Source of the DNA: Flavobacteriaceae bacterium TMED48
GTDB taxonomy: Bacteria > Bacteroidota > Bacteroidia > Flavobacteriales > Flavobacteriaceae
DNA length: 17,043 nucleotides
Assembly (NCBI GenBank): GCA_002167945.1
Contig: NHDB01000021.1
Location: 28,499 to 45,541 of the forward strand
Direction of reading: 5' to 3'
The notes under the pieces are model-generated. The model saw only the letters and a program-made list of their open reading frames with translations, made no database searches and was not told the origin of the DNA. Shown one piece after another: positions 7,204 through 13,858 of the stretch. Position 1 is the stretch's first letter. Each line of letters begins with the position of its first letter. Position numbers and translations under genes: made by a program.

Positions 7204-8092
7204 TTTGTTTCACTTTTTTAGAAACCAAATAAACTCCTAAAAAGACCAACAAACAAGCGCTGATTTTAACTCCGTCTAAAATATCATTCTCTGTGATTAC
7301 TGCATATACGATGGTGATCAAGGGTTGTAAATAAGTGAAAGCTCCTATGGTAGTAGCAGGAAGACTTTTTAGCGCGTAAACATTTAATAGGTAAGTCATA
7401 AAAGTAGTCCCCAAGACTACAAATGCCATTCTCCAAATAGCATCAAAAGGCAATGTGCTCCATGATACGGCTTTGAATTCTGTAATGGTCACTGGAAAGG
7501 TCATAATCACACCTGCTAAAAACATCCATTTCATAAGGGTTATGGTACGGTACTTTTGGGTAAGGGGCTTTACAAAAACCAAATAGGCACCAAAGCTTGT
7601 AGAGTTAATTAGGAGAAATATATTTCCTAAGGTTACATTGGGTGCGTTTACAATTTGGGAAGTATTGCCATACAAGACCAATAACAAGGCCCCTGTAAAC
7701 CCTAAAATTATTCCCAAAAACTTTTTGGAAGTCAGTTTTTCTTTAAGGAAAAATGCAGAGAGGACTAATATGATAATGGGAGTGAGGGTTACGATTACTC
7801 CGCTGTTAATCGGAGTTGAAAGTTGGAGTCCTTTAAAAAACATCAGCATGTTGATACACATTCCCAAAAAGGCAACACCAAGGATACGCGGGTAGTCTTT
7901 ACGGTCAATTTTTTCTTTTGGTGTAAAAATACTTAACCCCCAAAACAAAGCTGATGCTCCCAATACTCGAAGCATAATAAAACCAAGTGGTCCAATATAA
8001 TGTGGCATTACCACTTTAGCGATGGTATGATTTAAACCATAGATGGTAGTAGCACCAAAAGCAGCCAGTAGAGCTAAAATCCTATTGTTCAT
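7181..8092 (-). CDS. EamA (DMT superfamily) transporter
   Basis: This 303-residue protein has about ten hydrophobic segments arranged as two EamA repeats. The first begins LALLAAFGATTIYGLNHTIAK and carries SGVIVTLTPIIILVLSAFFLKEKLT, and the second carries the matching TFMTYLLNVYALKSLPATTIGAFTYLQPLITIVYA...EN. The 'P...L...FLKE' pattern near the end of each half is the EamA signature. The family exports amino acids, metabolites or nucleotide sugars across the inner membrane; specificity cannot be predicted. It follows the ArsC-like gene with an 11-bp overlap and so is its operon partner. It ends inside the 3' end of the convergent peptidase gene. Confidence 0.88.
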   Translation of the reverse strand: MNNRILALLAAFGATTIYGLNHTIAKVVMPHYIGPLGFIMLRVLGASALFWGLSIFTPKEKIDRKDYPRILGVAFLGMCINMLMFFKGLQLSTPINSGVIVTLTPIIILVLSAFFLKEKLTSKKFLGIILGFTGALLLVLYGNTSQIVNAPNVTLGNIFLLINSTSFGAYLVFVKPLTQKYRTITLMKWMFLAGVIMTFPVTITEFKAVSWSTLPFDAIWRMAFVVLGTTFMTYLLNVYALKSLPATTIGAFTYLQPLITIVYAVITENDILDGVKISACLLVFLGVYLVSKKVKQTTPSPTP

Positions 8093-8438
8093 CCAAAAAT
8101 ACTTTTGCAGCTTCTGTCACTTTTGAGCTATTGCCTATAAAAATTGTTTTGTCATAAACCAAAACAGGGCGTCTTAAAAAAGTATAATGTTCCAACAATA
8201 GTGAACGGTAGTCAGTATCTTCAAGGGGTTGATTTTTTAAATCTCTTTGTTTGTAGAGTTGAGCACGCTTGCTAAACAAGGCTTCGTAGCTTTGGGTAAG
8301 CAAGTAGAGTTCATCGAGCTGACTGGCTGTAAGCGGATTTTTTTTAATATCAACTTGAGTGATTGAAGCATCAAGATTAAGGGTTTTTATAATGCGTTTA
8401 CAAGTATCGCAACTGCTTAAATAAAAAAAGACTCGCAT
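8082..8438 (-). CDS. ArsC/Spx-like thioredoxin-fold protein
   Basis: I place the start at the ATG at 8438, giving 118 residues. A further in-frame ATG at 8459 would add seven residues (MQLNIGL), but the family begins directly with the first strand, here MRVFFYLSSC. The active site is CDTC at residues 10-13, a C-x2-C where arsenate reductases have a single Cys (CxxS) and Spx has CxxC. The end has TFLRRPVLVYDKTIFIGN, the Arg-Pro loop of the ArsC fold, with the Arg that lines the active site. The length fits the ArsC/Spx/YffB family (about 115). Possible roles are a glutaredoxin-like reductase or an Spx-type regulator. Arsenate reduction is not supported by the neighbours, as no ars genes are seen. 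It overlaps the downstream EamA gene by 11 bp. Confidence 0.78.
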   Translation of the reverse strand: MRVFFYLSSCDTCKRIIKTLNLDASITQVDIKKNPLTASQLDELYLLTQSYEALFSKRAQLYKQRDLKNQPLEDTDYRSLLLEHYTFLRRPVLVYDKTIFIGNSSKVTEAAKVFLDEQ

Positions 8439-8505
8439 AAGGCCAATATTGAGTTGCAAAGAAAAATCATTTTATTGAAAAACAGAGCGTTTGTGTAAAA
8501 TCAAA

Positions 8506-8513
8506 TACCTTTG
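8506..8513 (+). promoter_or_regulatory. -7 promoter box of the cystathionine synthase/LpxH/HflX operon
   Basis: TACCTTTG, followed by CA, is an exact match to the Bacteroidota -7 consensus TAnnTTTG and to its common extension TTTGCA. No TTG lies at the normal 17-23 bp distance upstream; the TTTG at 8490-8493 is only 12 bp away. Transcription would start near 8520, leaving a leader of about 15 nt. Confidence 0.55.
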
Positions 8514-8526
8514 CAGCGAATAATCT

Positions 8527-8542
8527 AGGAGAAGATGAAGGA
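8527..8542 (+). promoter_or_regulatory. Two Shine-Dalgarno-like sites for alternative starts of the cystathionine synthase gene
   Basis: AGGAG at 8527-8531 precedes the ATG at 8535 by 3 nt. AAGGA at 8538-8542 precedes a second in-frame ATG at 8547 by 4 nt. Either start is possible. Family members usually begin M-x-F shortly before the HxGQ/HGGQ region, which slightly favours 8547 (MHFNSKTIHGGQ). Confidence 0.35.
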
Positions 8543-9686
8543 TAAGATGCATTTTAATAGTAAAACTATTCACGGAGGTCAAGAACCCGATAAAGCCTAT
8601 GGAGCAGTAATGCCTCCGATTTATCAGACCTCCACCTATGCTCAAACAACACCAGGAGGGCATAAAGGATTCGAGTACAGCCGTACACACAATCCTACTC
8701 GACAAGCTTTGGAACGCTCCCTTGCCAGTATAGAAGCAGGTGAATTTGCTTTTGCGTTTGGTTCTGGATTAGCAGCAATGGATGCTGTACTCAAATTATT
8801 AAAGCCAGGAGATGAGGTTGTTTCAACTGATGATTTATATGGAGGCTCTTACCGACTGTTTACCAAAATTTTCGAGGATTTTGGAATTCGATTTCATTTT
8901 GTGAACATGAGTAACGTGGATAATGTTGAAGCGGCTATAAATAAAAACACACGTATGGTTTGGGTTGAAACTCCAACCAACCCTATGATGAACGTCATTG
9001 ATATAAAAGCTGTATCAGTGCTTTGTAAGTCGAATGATGTGCTTTTGGCCGTAGACAACACATTCGCCTCACCATATATTCAGCAACCGCTTAACTTAGG
9101 GGCAGATATAGTGATGCACTCTGCTACAAAATATTTGGCAGGTCATTCTGATGTGATTCTAGGAAGTTTGGTAACCAATGACAAAAGTTTGGCTGAGCGC
9201 CTTGGTTTTATTCAAAATGCGAGTGGTGCTGTTCCTGGACCTATGGATAGTTTTTTGACCTTAAGAGGAATCAAAACACTACATGTTAGAATGCAACGAC
9301 ATTGCGAAAATGCAGCTGAAATTGCCCACTATTTAAAAACCCATCCAAAAATTGAAAAGGTCTATTGGCCTGGGTTTGAAGATCACCCTAACCACCATAT
9401 CGCCAAAGCTCAGATGAGTGATTTTGGAGGGATGTTGTCTTTTATAACTAAGGGAGCAAATTATGAATCTTCTATTCAAATTGTAGAAAAATTGAAGTTG
9501 TTTACCCTTGCTGAATCTTTAGGGGGTGTAGAAAGCTTAGCAGGTCATCCGGCAAGTATGACTCATGCCTCTATACCAAAAGAAATTAGAGAACAAAGCG
9601 GAGTGGTTGATGCATTAATTCGCCTGAGTGTCGGTATTGAAGACGTTCGAGATTTAATTGCCGATTTAGACCAAGCCATTGGATAG
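8535..9686 (+). CDS. Cystathionine gamma-synthase / gamma-lyase (Cys/Met metabolism PLP enzyme)
   Basis: This 383-residue protein is a fold-type I PLP enzyme of the Cys/Met metabolism family and of normal length. Signatures in order are PPIYQTSTY, the tetramer-contact FEYSRTHNPTR that helps bind the phosphate of a neighbouring PLP, SGLAAMDAVL, the Tyr of DLYGGSYRLF that stacks on PLP, VDNTFASP with the pyridine-N Asp, SATKYLAGHSD with the Schiff-base Lys199, and ESLGGVESLAGHPASMTHASIP near the C-terminus. The closest recognised patterns are bacterial MetB/MetI and the MccB-type gamma-lyases. Synthase (methionine synthesis from O-acyl-homoserine and cysteine) and lyase (reverse transsulfuration) cannot be told apart from these motifs. 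It is the first gene of an operon, with LpxH 9 bp downstream. The start may be 8547 instead of 8535. Confidence 0.92.
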   Translation: MKDKMHFNSKTIHGGQEPDKAYGAVMPPIYQTSTYAQTTPGGHKGFEYSRTHNPTRQALERSLASIEAGEFAFAFGSGLAAMDAVLKLLKPGDEVVSTDDLYGGSYRLFTKIFEDFGIRFHFVNMSNVDNVEAAINKNTRMVWVETPTNPMMNVIDIKAVSVLCKSNDVLLAVDNTFASPYIQQPLNLGADIVMHSATKYLAGHSDVILGSLVTNDKSLAERLGFIQNASGAVPGPMDSFLTLRGIKTLHVRMQRHCENAAEIAHYLKTHPKIEKVYWPGFEDHPNHHIAKAQMSDFGGMLSFITKGANYESSIQIVEKLKLFTLAESLGGVESLAGHPASMTHASIPKEIREQSGVVDALIRLSVGIEDVRDLIADLDQAIG

Positions 9687-9695
9687 TAAAATCAA

Positions 9696-10460
9696 ATGAA
9701 AATCCCAAAAGACAAAAAAATCTACTTTGCTTCTGACCAGCACTTTGGAGCTCCTACAGCTGAAGCGAGTAAAAAGCGGGAAAAGATTTTTTTGGACTGG
9801 TTGAATGTCATCGAAAAAGATGCCTCAGCTTTATTTTTACTCGGCGATCTTTTTGATTTTTGGTTTGAATACAAAGAAGTTGTGCCCAAGGGATATGTGC
9901 GTATTTTGGGCAAATTAGCGCAGTTGGTTGACAGTGGAATTCAAGTGCACTATTTTGTTGGGAATCACGATTTGTGGATGCGAGATTATTTTGAAACCGA
10001 ATTGAGAATTCCTGTTTACCACAAGCCTAAAGATTTTATCCTCGAGAACACTTCATTTTTGATAGGGCATGGAGATGGATTGGGCCCTAATGACAAAGGC
10101 TATAAGCGCATGAAAAAACTATTTACTAATCCGTTGGCAAAGTGGTTCTACCGTATGCTTCATCCAGATCTTGGGATGCGAATAGGGCATTATTTTTCCG
10201 TAAAAAATAAATTAATATCTGGAGATGAGGATGTTGTTTTCTTAGGAGAAGATAAGGAGTGGTTAGCTATATATGCAAAACGTAAACTCGAACAACAACA
10301 CCGAGATTATTTTCTGTTTGGACACAGACACCTTCCCCTAGAAATTGAATTGAATTCAAAATCAAAGTACATCAATCTAGGCGATTGGATTAGTCATTTC
10401 ACTTATGGTATTTTTGATGGCAAGCATTTTGAACTAAAAAAAGTGGGAGGTTATAGATGA
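9696..10460 (+). CDS. lpxH: UDP-2,3-diacylglucosamine pyrophosphatase, LpxH type
   Basis: This 254-residue calcineurin-like metallophosphoesterase has every metal-site motif: SDQH (Asp14, His16), GDLFDFW (Asp51), GNHD (Asn90, His91), GHGD (His125) and GHRH (His210, His212). The GDLFDFWFEY segment and the pattern from DKGYKRMKKLFTNPLAKWFYRMLHPDLG onward are characteristic of LpxH-like enzymes of Bacteroidota. LpxH hydrolyses UDP-2,3-diacylglucosamine to lipid X and UMP, the fourth step of lipid A synthesis, at the inner face of the inner membrane. The site has GNHD where E. coli LpxH has GNRD, so a plain metallophosphoesterase of other specificity is possible though less likely. The stop overlaps the HflX start as ATGA. 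Confidence 0.82.
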   Translation: MKIPKDKKIYFASDQHFGAPTAEASKKREKIFLDWLNVIEKDASALFLLGDLFDFWFEYKEVVPKGYVRILGKLAQLVDSGIQVHYFVGNHDLWMRDYFETELRIPVYHKPKDFILENTSFLIGHGDGLGPNDKGYKRMKKLFTNPLAKWFYRMLHPDLGMRIGHYFSVKNKLISGDEDVVFLGEDKEWLAIYAKRKLEQQHRDYFLFGHRHLPLEIELNSKSKYINLGDWISHFTYGIFDGKHFELKKVGGYR

Positions 10461-11665
10461 TTGAGCAAAAGTCACTTGATGTTGAAAAAACAGTATTGGT
10501 TGGAGTAATCAACTCCAAGCAGGACAGTGAGAAGTCCAAAGAGTATATGGACGAATTAGCTTTTTTAGCTTATACTGCTGGTGGAAAAGTATCGACTCGA
10601 TTTACCCAGAAAATTGACCCTCCGAATCCAAAAACCTTTATAGGAAGTGGAAAAATGCAAGAGGTGATTGACTATGTCAAATCTAACGACATTTCGTCAG
10701 TGATTTTTGACGACGAACTTACCCCCGCCCAACAAGGGAATATTGAAAAACTATTAAAGTGTAAAATTCTTGACCGCACAGGTTTAATCCTAGATATTTT
10801 TGCCCAACGTGCCCAGACCAGTTATGCTCGAACTCAGGTAGAATTGGCTCAGTACGAGTATTTATTACCTCGTCTTAAAGGGCTTTGGACTCACTTAGAA
10901 CGTCAACGTGGAGGGATTGGAATGCGAGGACCTGGTGAAACAGAAATTGAAACAGACCGTCGGATAGTGAGAGATAAGATCACCTTATTGAAAAAGAAAC
11001 TTGTTACCATTGACAAGCAGATGGCAACCCAAAGGGGAAATCGTGGTGCACTCATCCGAGTTGCATTGGTAGGTTATACGAATGTTGGAAAATCAACTCT
11101 GATGAATGTGGTGTCAAAAAGTAAAGTCTTTGCGGAAAATAAATTGTTCGCAACCTTGGATACTACTGTGAGAAAAGTTGTAATTGGAAATCTTCCCTTT
11201 TTGATGAGTGATACGGTTGGGTTTATCAGAAAACTTCCAACTCAATTGGTAGAGTCCTTTAAAAGCACATTAGATGAAGTTCAAGAGGCTGATTTATTGC
11301 TTCATGTGGTGGACATTTCTCATCCTAATTTTGAGGAGCATATAGAGTCGGTAAATCAAATTTTAAAAGAAATCAAAAGCTTGGATAAACCCACCTTAAT
11401 GGTTTTCAATAAGATTGATGCCTATGAGGCAGAACCTTGGGATGATACAGAACTGATCGAAGAACGCGGTTCTAAGCATTATTCAATAGATGAATGGAAA
11501 CAAACCTGGTTTCATAAAGCAAATGGAAATGCGCTTTTTATCTCCGCTTTAAACAAAGAAAATCTGGATGAATTTAGAAAACGCGTATATGCTGAAGTTC
11601 GAAAAATTCATATAACCCGTTTTCCCTACAACCATTTTTTATATCCTGAGATCGCGGAGGAGTAA
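10457..11665 (+). CDS. hflX: GTPase HflX
   Basis: This 402-residue protein matches HflX from end to end. The N-terminal HflX domain has the DPPNPKTFIGSGK-like segment (about residues 53-66) and DDELTPAQQGNIEK. A coiled linker with RGGIGMRGPGETEIETDRR follows (about 151-169), the family hallmark. The G domain has the P-loop GYTNVGKS at 206-213, the G2/G3 region TLDTT and SDTVGFIRKLP, and G4 NKID. HflX binds the 50S subunit and splits stalled or idle 70S ribosomes, often under stress. The ATGA overlap with the LpxH gene suggests translational coupling. It ends 8 bp before the convergent 104-codon gene. Confidence 0.95.
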   Translation: MIEQKSLDVEKTVLVGVINSKQDSEKSKEYMDELAFLAYTAGGKVSTRFTQKIDPPNPKTFIGSGKMQEVIDYVKSNDISSVIFDDELTPAQQGNIEKLLKCKILDRTGLILDIFAQRAQTSYARTQVELAQYEYLLPRLKGLWTHLERQRGGIGMRGPGETEIETDRRIVRDKITLLKKKLVTIDKQMATQRGNRGALIRVALVGYTNVGKSTLMNVVSKSKVFAENKLFATLDTTVRKVVIGNLPFLMSDTVGFIRKLPTQLVESFKSTLDEVQEADLLLHVVDISHPNFEEHIESVNQILKEIKSLDKPTLMVFNKIDAYEAEPWDDTELIEERGSKHYSIDEWKQTWFHKANGNALFISALNKENLDEFRKRVYAEVRKIHITRFPYNHFLYPEIAEE

Positions 11666-11673
11666 TAGGCACT

Positions 11674-11988
11674 TCAGTTTTTTTTACCCACAATTATATA
11701 TACGGGAAAGTGATCTGAATATCCATATAATTTAGTCCCTTTGACATGATTTCGATAAGGGTATCCCAAATATTTTCCCTCAGTCACAAACAAGAGTACA
11801 TTCATAAAGCCCTCGTAGAATTCTTTTTTTAGATCAATTCCCAAATCTACAAGTCCAACCTTTGCTATTGGAAAGTGCTGAGTACCTATAGAAAAACGAG
11901 ATTCAATAGCACTCTCTTCCAAAGAAGAATCTTTACAATAAAAGAAGATGTAGCATAAAAGGAGTAGACCGACAAAAATATTTTTCAT
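11674..11988 (-). CDS. Small secreted protein; C-terminus resembles the end of an endonuclease/exonuclease/phosphatase domain (possible remnant)
   Basis: The ORF has 104 residues. The first 20 form a hydrophobic signal (FVGLLLLCYIFFYC); the Cys at 18 could be lipidated, though FFYC is a poor lipobox. The last 40 residues, containing EGKYLGYPYRN and YGYSDHFPVYIIV, look like the final strands of Bacteroidota secreted EEP-superfamily nucleases/phosphatases. Those typically end with a GKYxGYPxR segment and then GYSDHFPVY, where the SDH holds the catalytic His. The other EEP catalytic residues (Asn, Glu, His, Asp) are absent because the protein is far shorter than the usual 280-350. It may be an internally deleted remnant joining a signal to a C-terminus, or a genuine small protein. 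No upstream fragment lies in 11989-12081. Confidence 0.5.
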   Translation of the reverse strand: MKNIFVGLLLLCYIFFYCKDSSLEESAIESRFSIGTQHFPIAKVGLVDLGIDLKKEFYEGFMNVLLFVTEGKYLGYPYRNHVKGTKLYGYSDHFPVYIIVGKKN

Positions 11989-12011
11989 CGCAAAGCATTT
12001 GGGTCAACTAA

Positions 12012-12034
12012 AAATACAAAAATTAATTGTATTT
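12012..12034 (-). terminator. AT-only inverted repeat, possible terminator of the reductase/dehydrogenase operon
   Basis: AAATACAA at 12012-12019 and TTGTATTT at 12027-12034 form a perfect 8-bp inverted repeat with a 7-bp loop, 47 bp past the stop of the minus-strand SDR gene. The stem has only one G:C pair and the T-run after it on the minus strand is short, so folding would be weak. It could equally be a binding site in the leader of the small secreted-protein gene, which starts 24 bp away. Confidence 0.3.
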
Positions 12035-12081
12035 ATTTTTATGAAATTTGACAACAAAGGAGGGCTAAATTCTAAGCCTAC

Positions 12082-12834
12082 TTAACTTTCTCTATTATTG
12101 ATATAGGCGTTTGCTTGTCGGGTAGGTAAGATGACCATATCTGCAATATTGACTTTTTCTGGAACGCTTGCCATATACAAAATGGCATCAGCAACATCTT
12201 CTGCGGTTAGTGCATCTATTCCTTCGTAAACTTTTGCTGCCCTTTGTTCGTCGCCTTTAAAACGGACTTCAGAAAATTCTGTCTCTACCAATCCTGGGTG
12301 TATGGCTCCCACACGAATTCTAAGGGGATTCAGATCGATTCTCAGCCCGCTTGTAAATGCATCCACTGCAAATTTACTACTGCAGTAAACACTACCATTG
12401 GGATAAACCTCTTTACCCGCGATGGAGCCCAGATTGATAATTTGACCTTTTTTGGATTCCACCATATGAGGAAGTACCGCCTTAGTGACATACATTAAAC
12501 CTTTTACATTTCCGTCAATCATGGCGTCCCAATCGTCAATATTTGCAGTTTGTACGGGGTCGAGACCGTGAGCGTTACCTGCATTATTGACTAAGACATC
12601 AATTTTTTTCCAAGGACTTGCTAAACTTTCAAAGGCTTTAAAAACTGCTTTTCGTTCTCTTACATCAAAGATGAGCTGCACAGTTTCTACCCTGAGCTGT
12701 TCTTCCAATTCGTCCAACTTTTCTTTTCGTCTTCCACAAAGTATTAAACGAGCACCTTGATTTGCAAAGGCTTTTGCAGTTGCCCAACCAATTCCACTAC
12801 TCGCTCCTGTAATGCATATAATTTTATCTTTCAT
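12082..12834 (-). CDS. Short-chain dehydrogenase, YdfG-like (3-hydroxy acid/serine dehydrogenase type)
   Basis: This 250-residue classical SDR has TGASSGIG at residues 9-16, Arg35/Arg36 after the second strand (favouring NADP(H)), NNAG at 83-86, Asn109, and the catalytic Ser137, Tyr150 and Lys154. Beyond the core motifs it follows E. coli YdfG closely, with DDWDAMIDGNVKGLMYVTKAVLPHMV, HPGLVETEFSEVRFKGD, and a C-terminal PEKVNIADMVILPTRQ segment. YdfG oxidises L-allo-threonine, serine and 3-hydroxy acids and also reduces malonic semialdehyde. A similar cytosolic NADP-linked role is likely, with the physiological substrate unproven. It is the second gene of a minus-strand operon, 10 bp after the aldo/keto reductase. 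Confidence 0.88.
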   Translation of the reverse strand: MKDKIICITGASSGIGWATAKAFANQGARLILCGRRKEKLDELEEQLRVETVQLIFDVRERKAVFKAFESLASPWKKIDVLVNNAGNAHGLDPVQTANIDDWDAMIDGNVKGLMYVTKAVLPHMVESKKGQIINLGSIAGKEVYPNGSVYCSSKFAVDAFTSGLRIDLNPLRIRVGAIHPGLVETEFSEVRFKGDEQRAAKVYEGIDALTAEDVADAILYMASVPEKVNIADMVILPTRQANAYINNRES

Positions 12835-12844
12835 AGGTATTGTT

Positions 12845-13711
12845 TTATGCGACTTCTACTCCTTGACTTGCTTTGAGGAGTAAAAACCAGTCTGTAAGTT
12901 CTAATTTTATTTCCAATGCTGAAATAGCATTTTTCATTCTTTGAGTTGAGGTAGTTCCAACAACCGGATGAATCTGTGAAGGATGTTGAGCAAGCCATGC
13001 TAACAAAAGTTGATCTTCACTGCAATCGTATTTTTTGCTAAGCGATTCCATACATTGCTTTATTCGAATGACTCGACTGTTTTCTTCTTTAAAAAATGAT
13101 CCCAAAGGACTCCAAGCCATAACCCCAATTTTATGGGTAGATAAATAGTCGATAGTCCCGTCAAATAGAGGTTTTTCATGGGTAAGTGAACATTCAATCT
13201 GATTCCAACTGGGACGAAGTTCTTTTTGTAGCAATGCGATCTGAGCAGGAGTAAAGTTGGAAACACCAAAAGACTTAATTTTTCCTTCTTTTAATAATTT
13301 TTGAATGATTTGGGTCGCAGTTTCAACATTTAAAAGAGGACTCGGACGGTGAAATAAAAGCAAGTCAATATAGTCTGTACGCAGCGCTTTCAGCGAATTG
13401 TCAACACTTTTTTGAATGTGATTGGAAGAATAGTCGTAGTGCTTTACAGACAGAGGACGTGCTTCACAAGGCATTTGAATACCGCACTTAGTGATAAATT
13501 GCAGCTGCTCTCTTGGGATCTTGGTTTTGCTATAGGCTGCTCCGAATTCAGCTTCAGTAGTGTAACCTCCGTATATATCTGCATGATCAAAAGTTGTTAT
13601 GCCCATGCTTAGATTTTTTTCAATTTGAAGCTGCATTTGTGCAGTTGACATTTTGGCGCCCCAAGCACCCCAAGTCATGGTTCCAGAAATAATTCTTGAA
13701 AATGGATTCAT
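12845..13711 (-). CDS. Aldo/keto reductase, YdhF-like
   Basis: This 288-residue (alpha/beta)8 aldo/keto reductase carries the tetrad Asp42 and Tyr47 (in FDHADIYGGY), Lys75 (ITKCG) and His121 (LLFHRP). The beginning RIISGTMTWGAWG, the FDHADIYGGYTTE segment, the CGIQ...YDYS region and WNQIECSLTHEKPLFDGT are all as in E. coli YdhF. The NADPH-binding end has VVGTTSTQRMKNAISAL. It should reduce a small carbonyl substrate with NADPH in the cytoplasm. It is the first gene of a two-gene minus-strand operon with the YdfG-like SDR, so the two NADP-linked enzymes may handle related carbonyls. Its leader region is the 147-bp gap before the MoxR gene. Confidence 0.9.
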   Translation of the reverse strand: MNPFSRIISGTMTWGAWGAKMSTAQMQLQIEKNLSMGITTFDHADIYGGYTTEAEFGAAYSKTKIPREQLQFITKCGIQMPCEARPLSVKHYDYSSNHIQKSVDNSLKALRTDYIDLLLFHRPSPLLNVETATQIIQKLLKEGKIKSFGVSNFTPAQIALLQKELRPSWNQIECSLTHEKPLFDGTIDYLSTHKIGVMAWSPLGSFFKEENSRVIRIKQCMESLSKKYDCSEDQLLLAWLAQHPSQIHPVVGTTSTQRMKNAISALEIKLELTDWFLLLKASQGVEVA

Positions 13712-13763
13712 CTAAGTAAAATGCATTAAATTCACTCCTAAATTAACAACTATTAAAACCAAC

Positions 13764-13778
13764 GCCAGTAGCTCTGGC
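13764..13778. repeat. Short GC-rich inverted repeat followed by a T-run in the reductase/MoxR gap
   Basis: GCCAG at 13764-13768 and CTGGC at 13774-13778 pair perfectly around a 5-nt loop, and TTGATTTTTT follows on the + strand. It looks like a small intrinsic terminator, but no + strand gene lies before it, because the reductase gene upstream reads the other way. It may be an operator, or part of the reductase leader. Confidence 0.3.
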
Positions 13779-13794
13779 TTGATTTTTTAACCAA

Positions 13795-13823
13795 TTGTTA
13801 ACAAGAAAACGTATTTAAATTTT
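13795..13823 (+). promoter_or_regulatory. Candidate promoter of the MoxR/Bat operon
   Basis: TTG at 13795-13797 is followed after 18 bp by TAAATTTT at 13816-13823, which matches the -7 consensus TAnnTTTG except for the last base. The predicted start near 13830 gives a leader of about 30 nt to the ATG at 13859. A second, weaker -7-like match is CAAATTTG at 13825-13832. Confidence 0.35.
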
Positions 13824-13858
13824 TCAAATTTGCAATCCAAAAAAATGCTATAATTTCT

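Noticed and set aside
7638..7895. Plus-strand open frame inside the EamA gene
   Set aside because: It is antisense to a membrane protein and has no coherent product.
8082..8438. Arsenate resistance function for the ArsC-like gene
   Set aside because: The active site is CxxC and no ars regulator, efflux or methylase gene is nearby.
8439..8459. Seven-residue N-terminal extension of the ArsC-like protein
   Set aside because: The family starts at the first beta strand; the extension MQLNIGL has no counterpart and no better ribosome-binding site.
8490..8493. TTTG as a -33 element for the cystathionine synthase promoter
   Set aside because: Only 12 bp from the -7 box, well short of the usual 17-23 bp.
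12244..12498. Plus-strand open frame inside the SDR gene
   Set aside because: It is antisense to the YdfG-like enzyme; the translation shows no motif.
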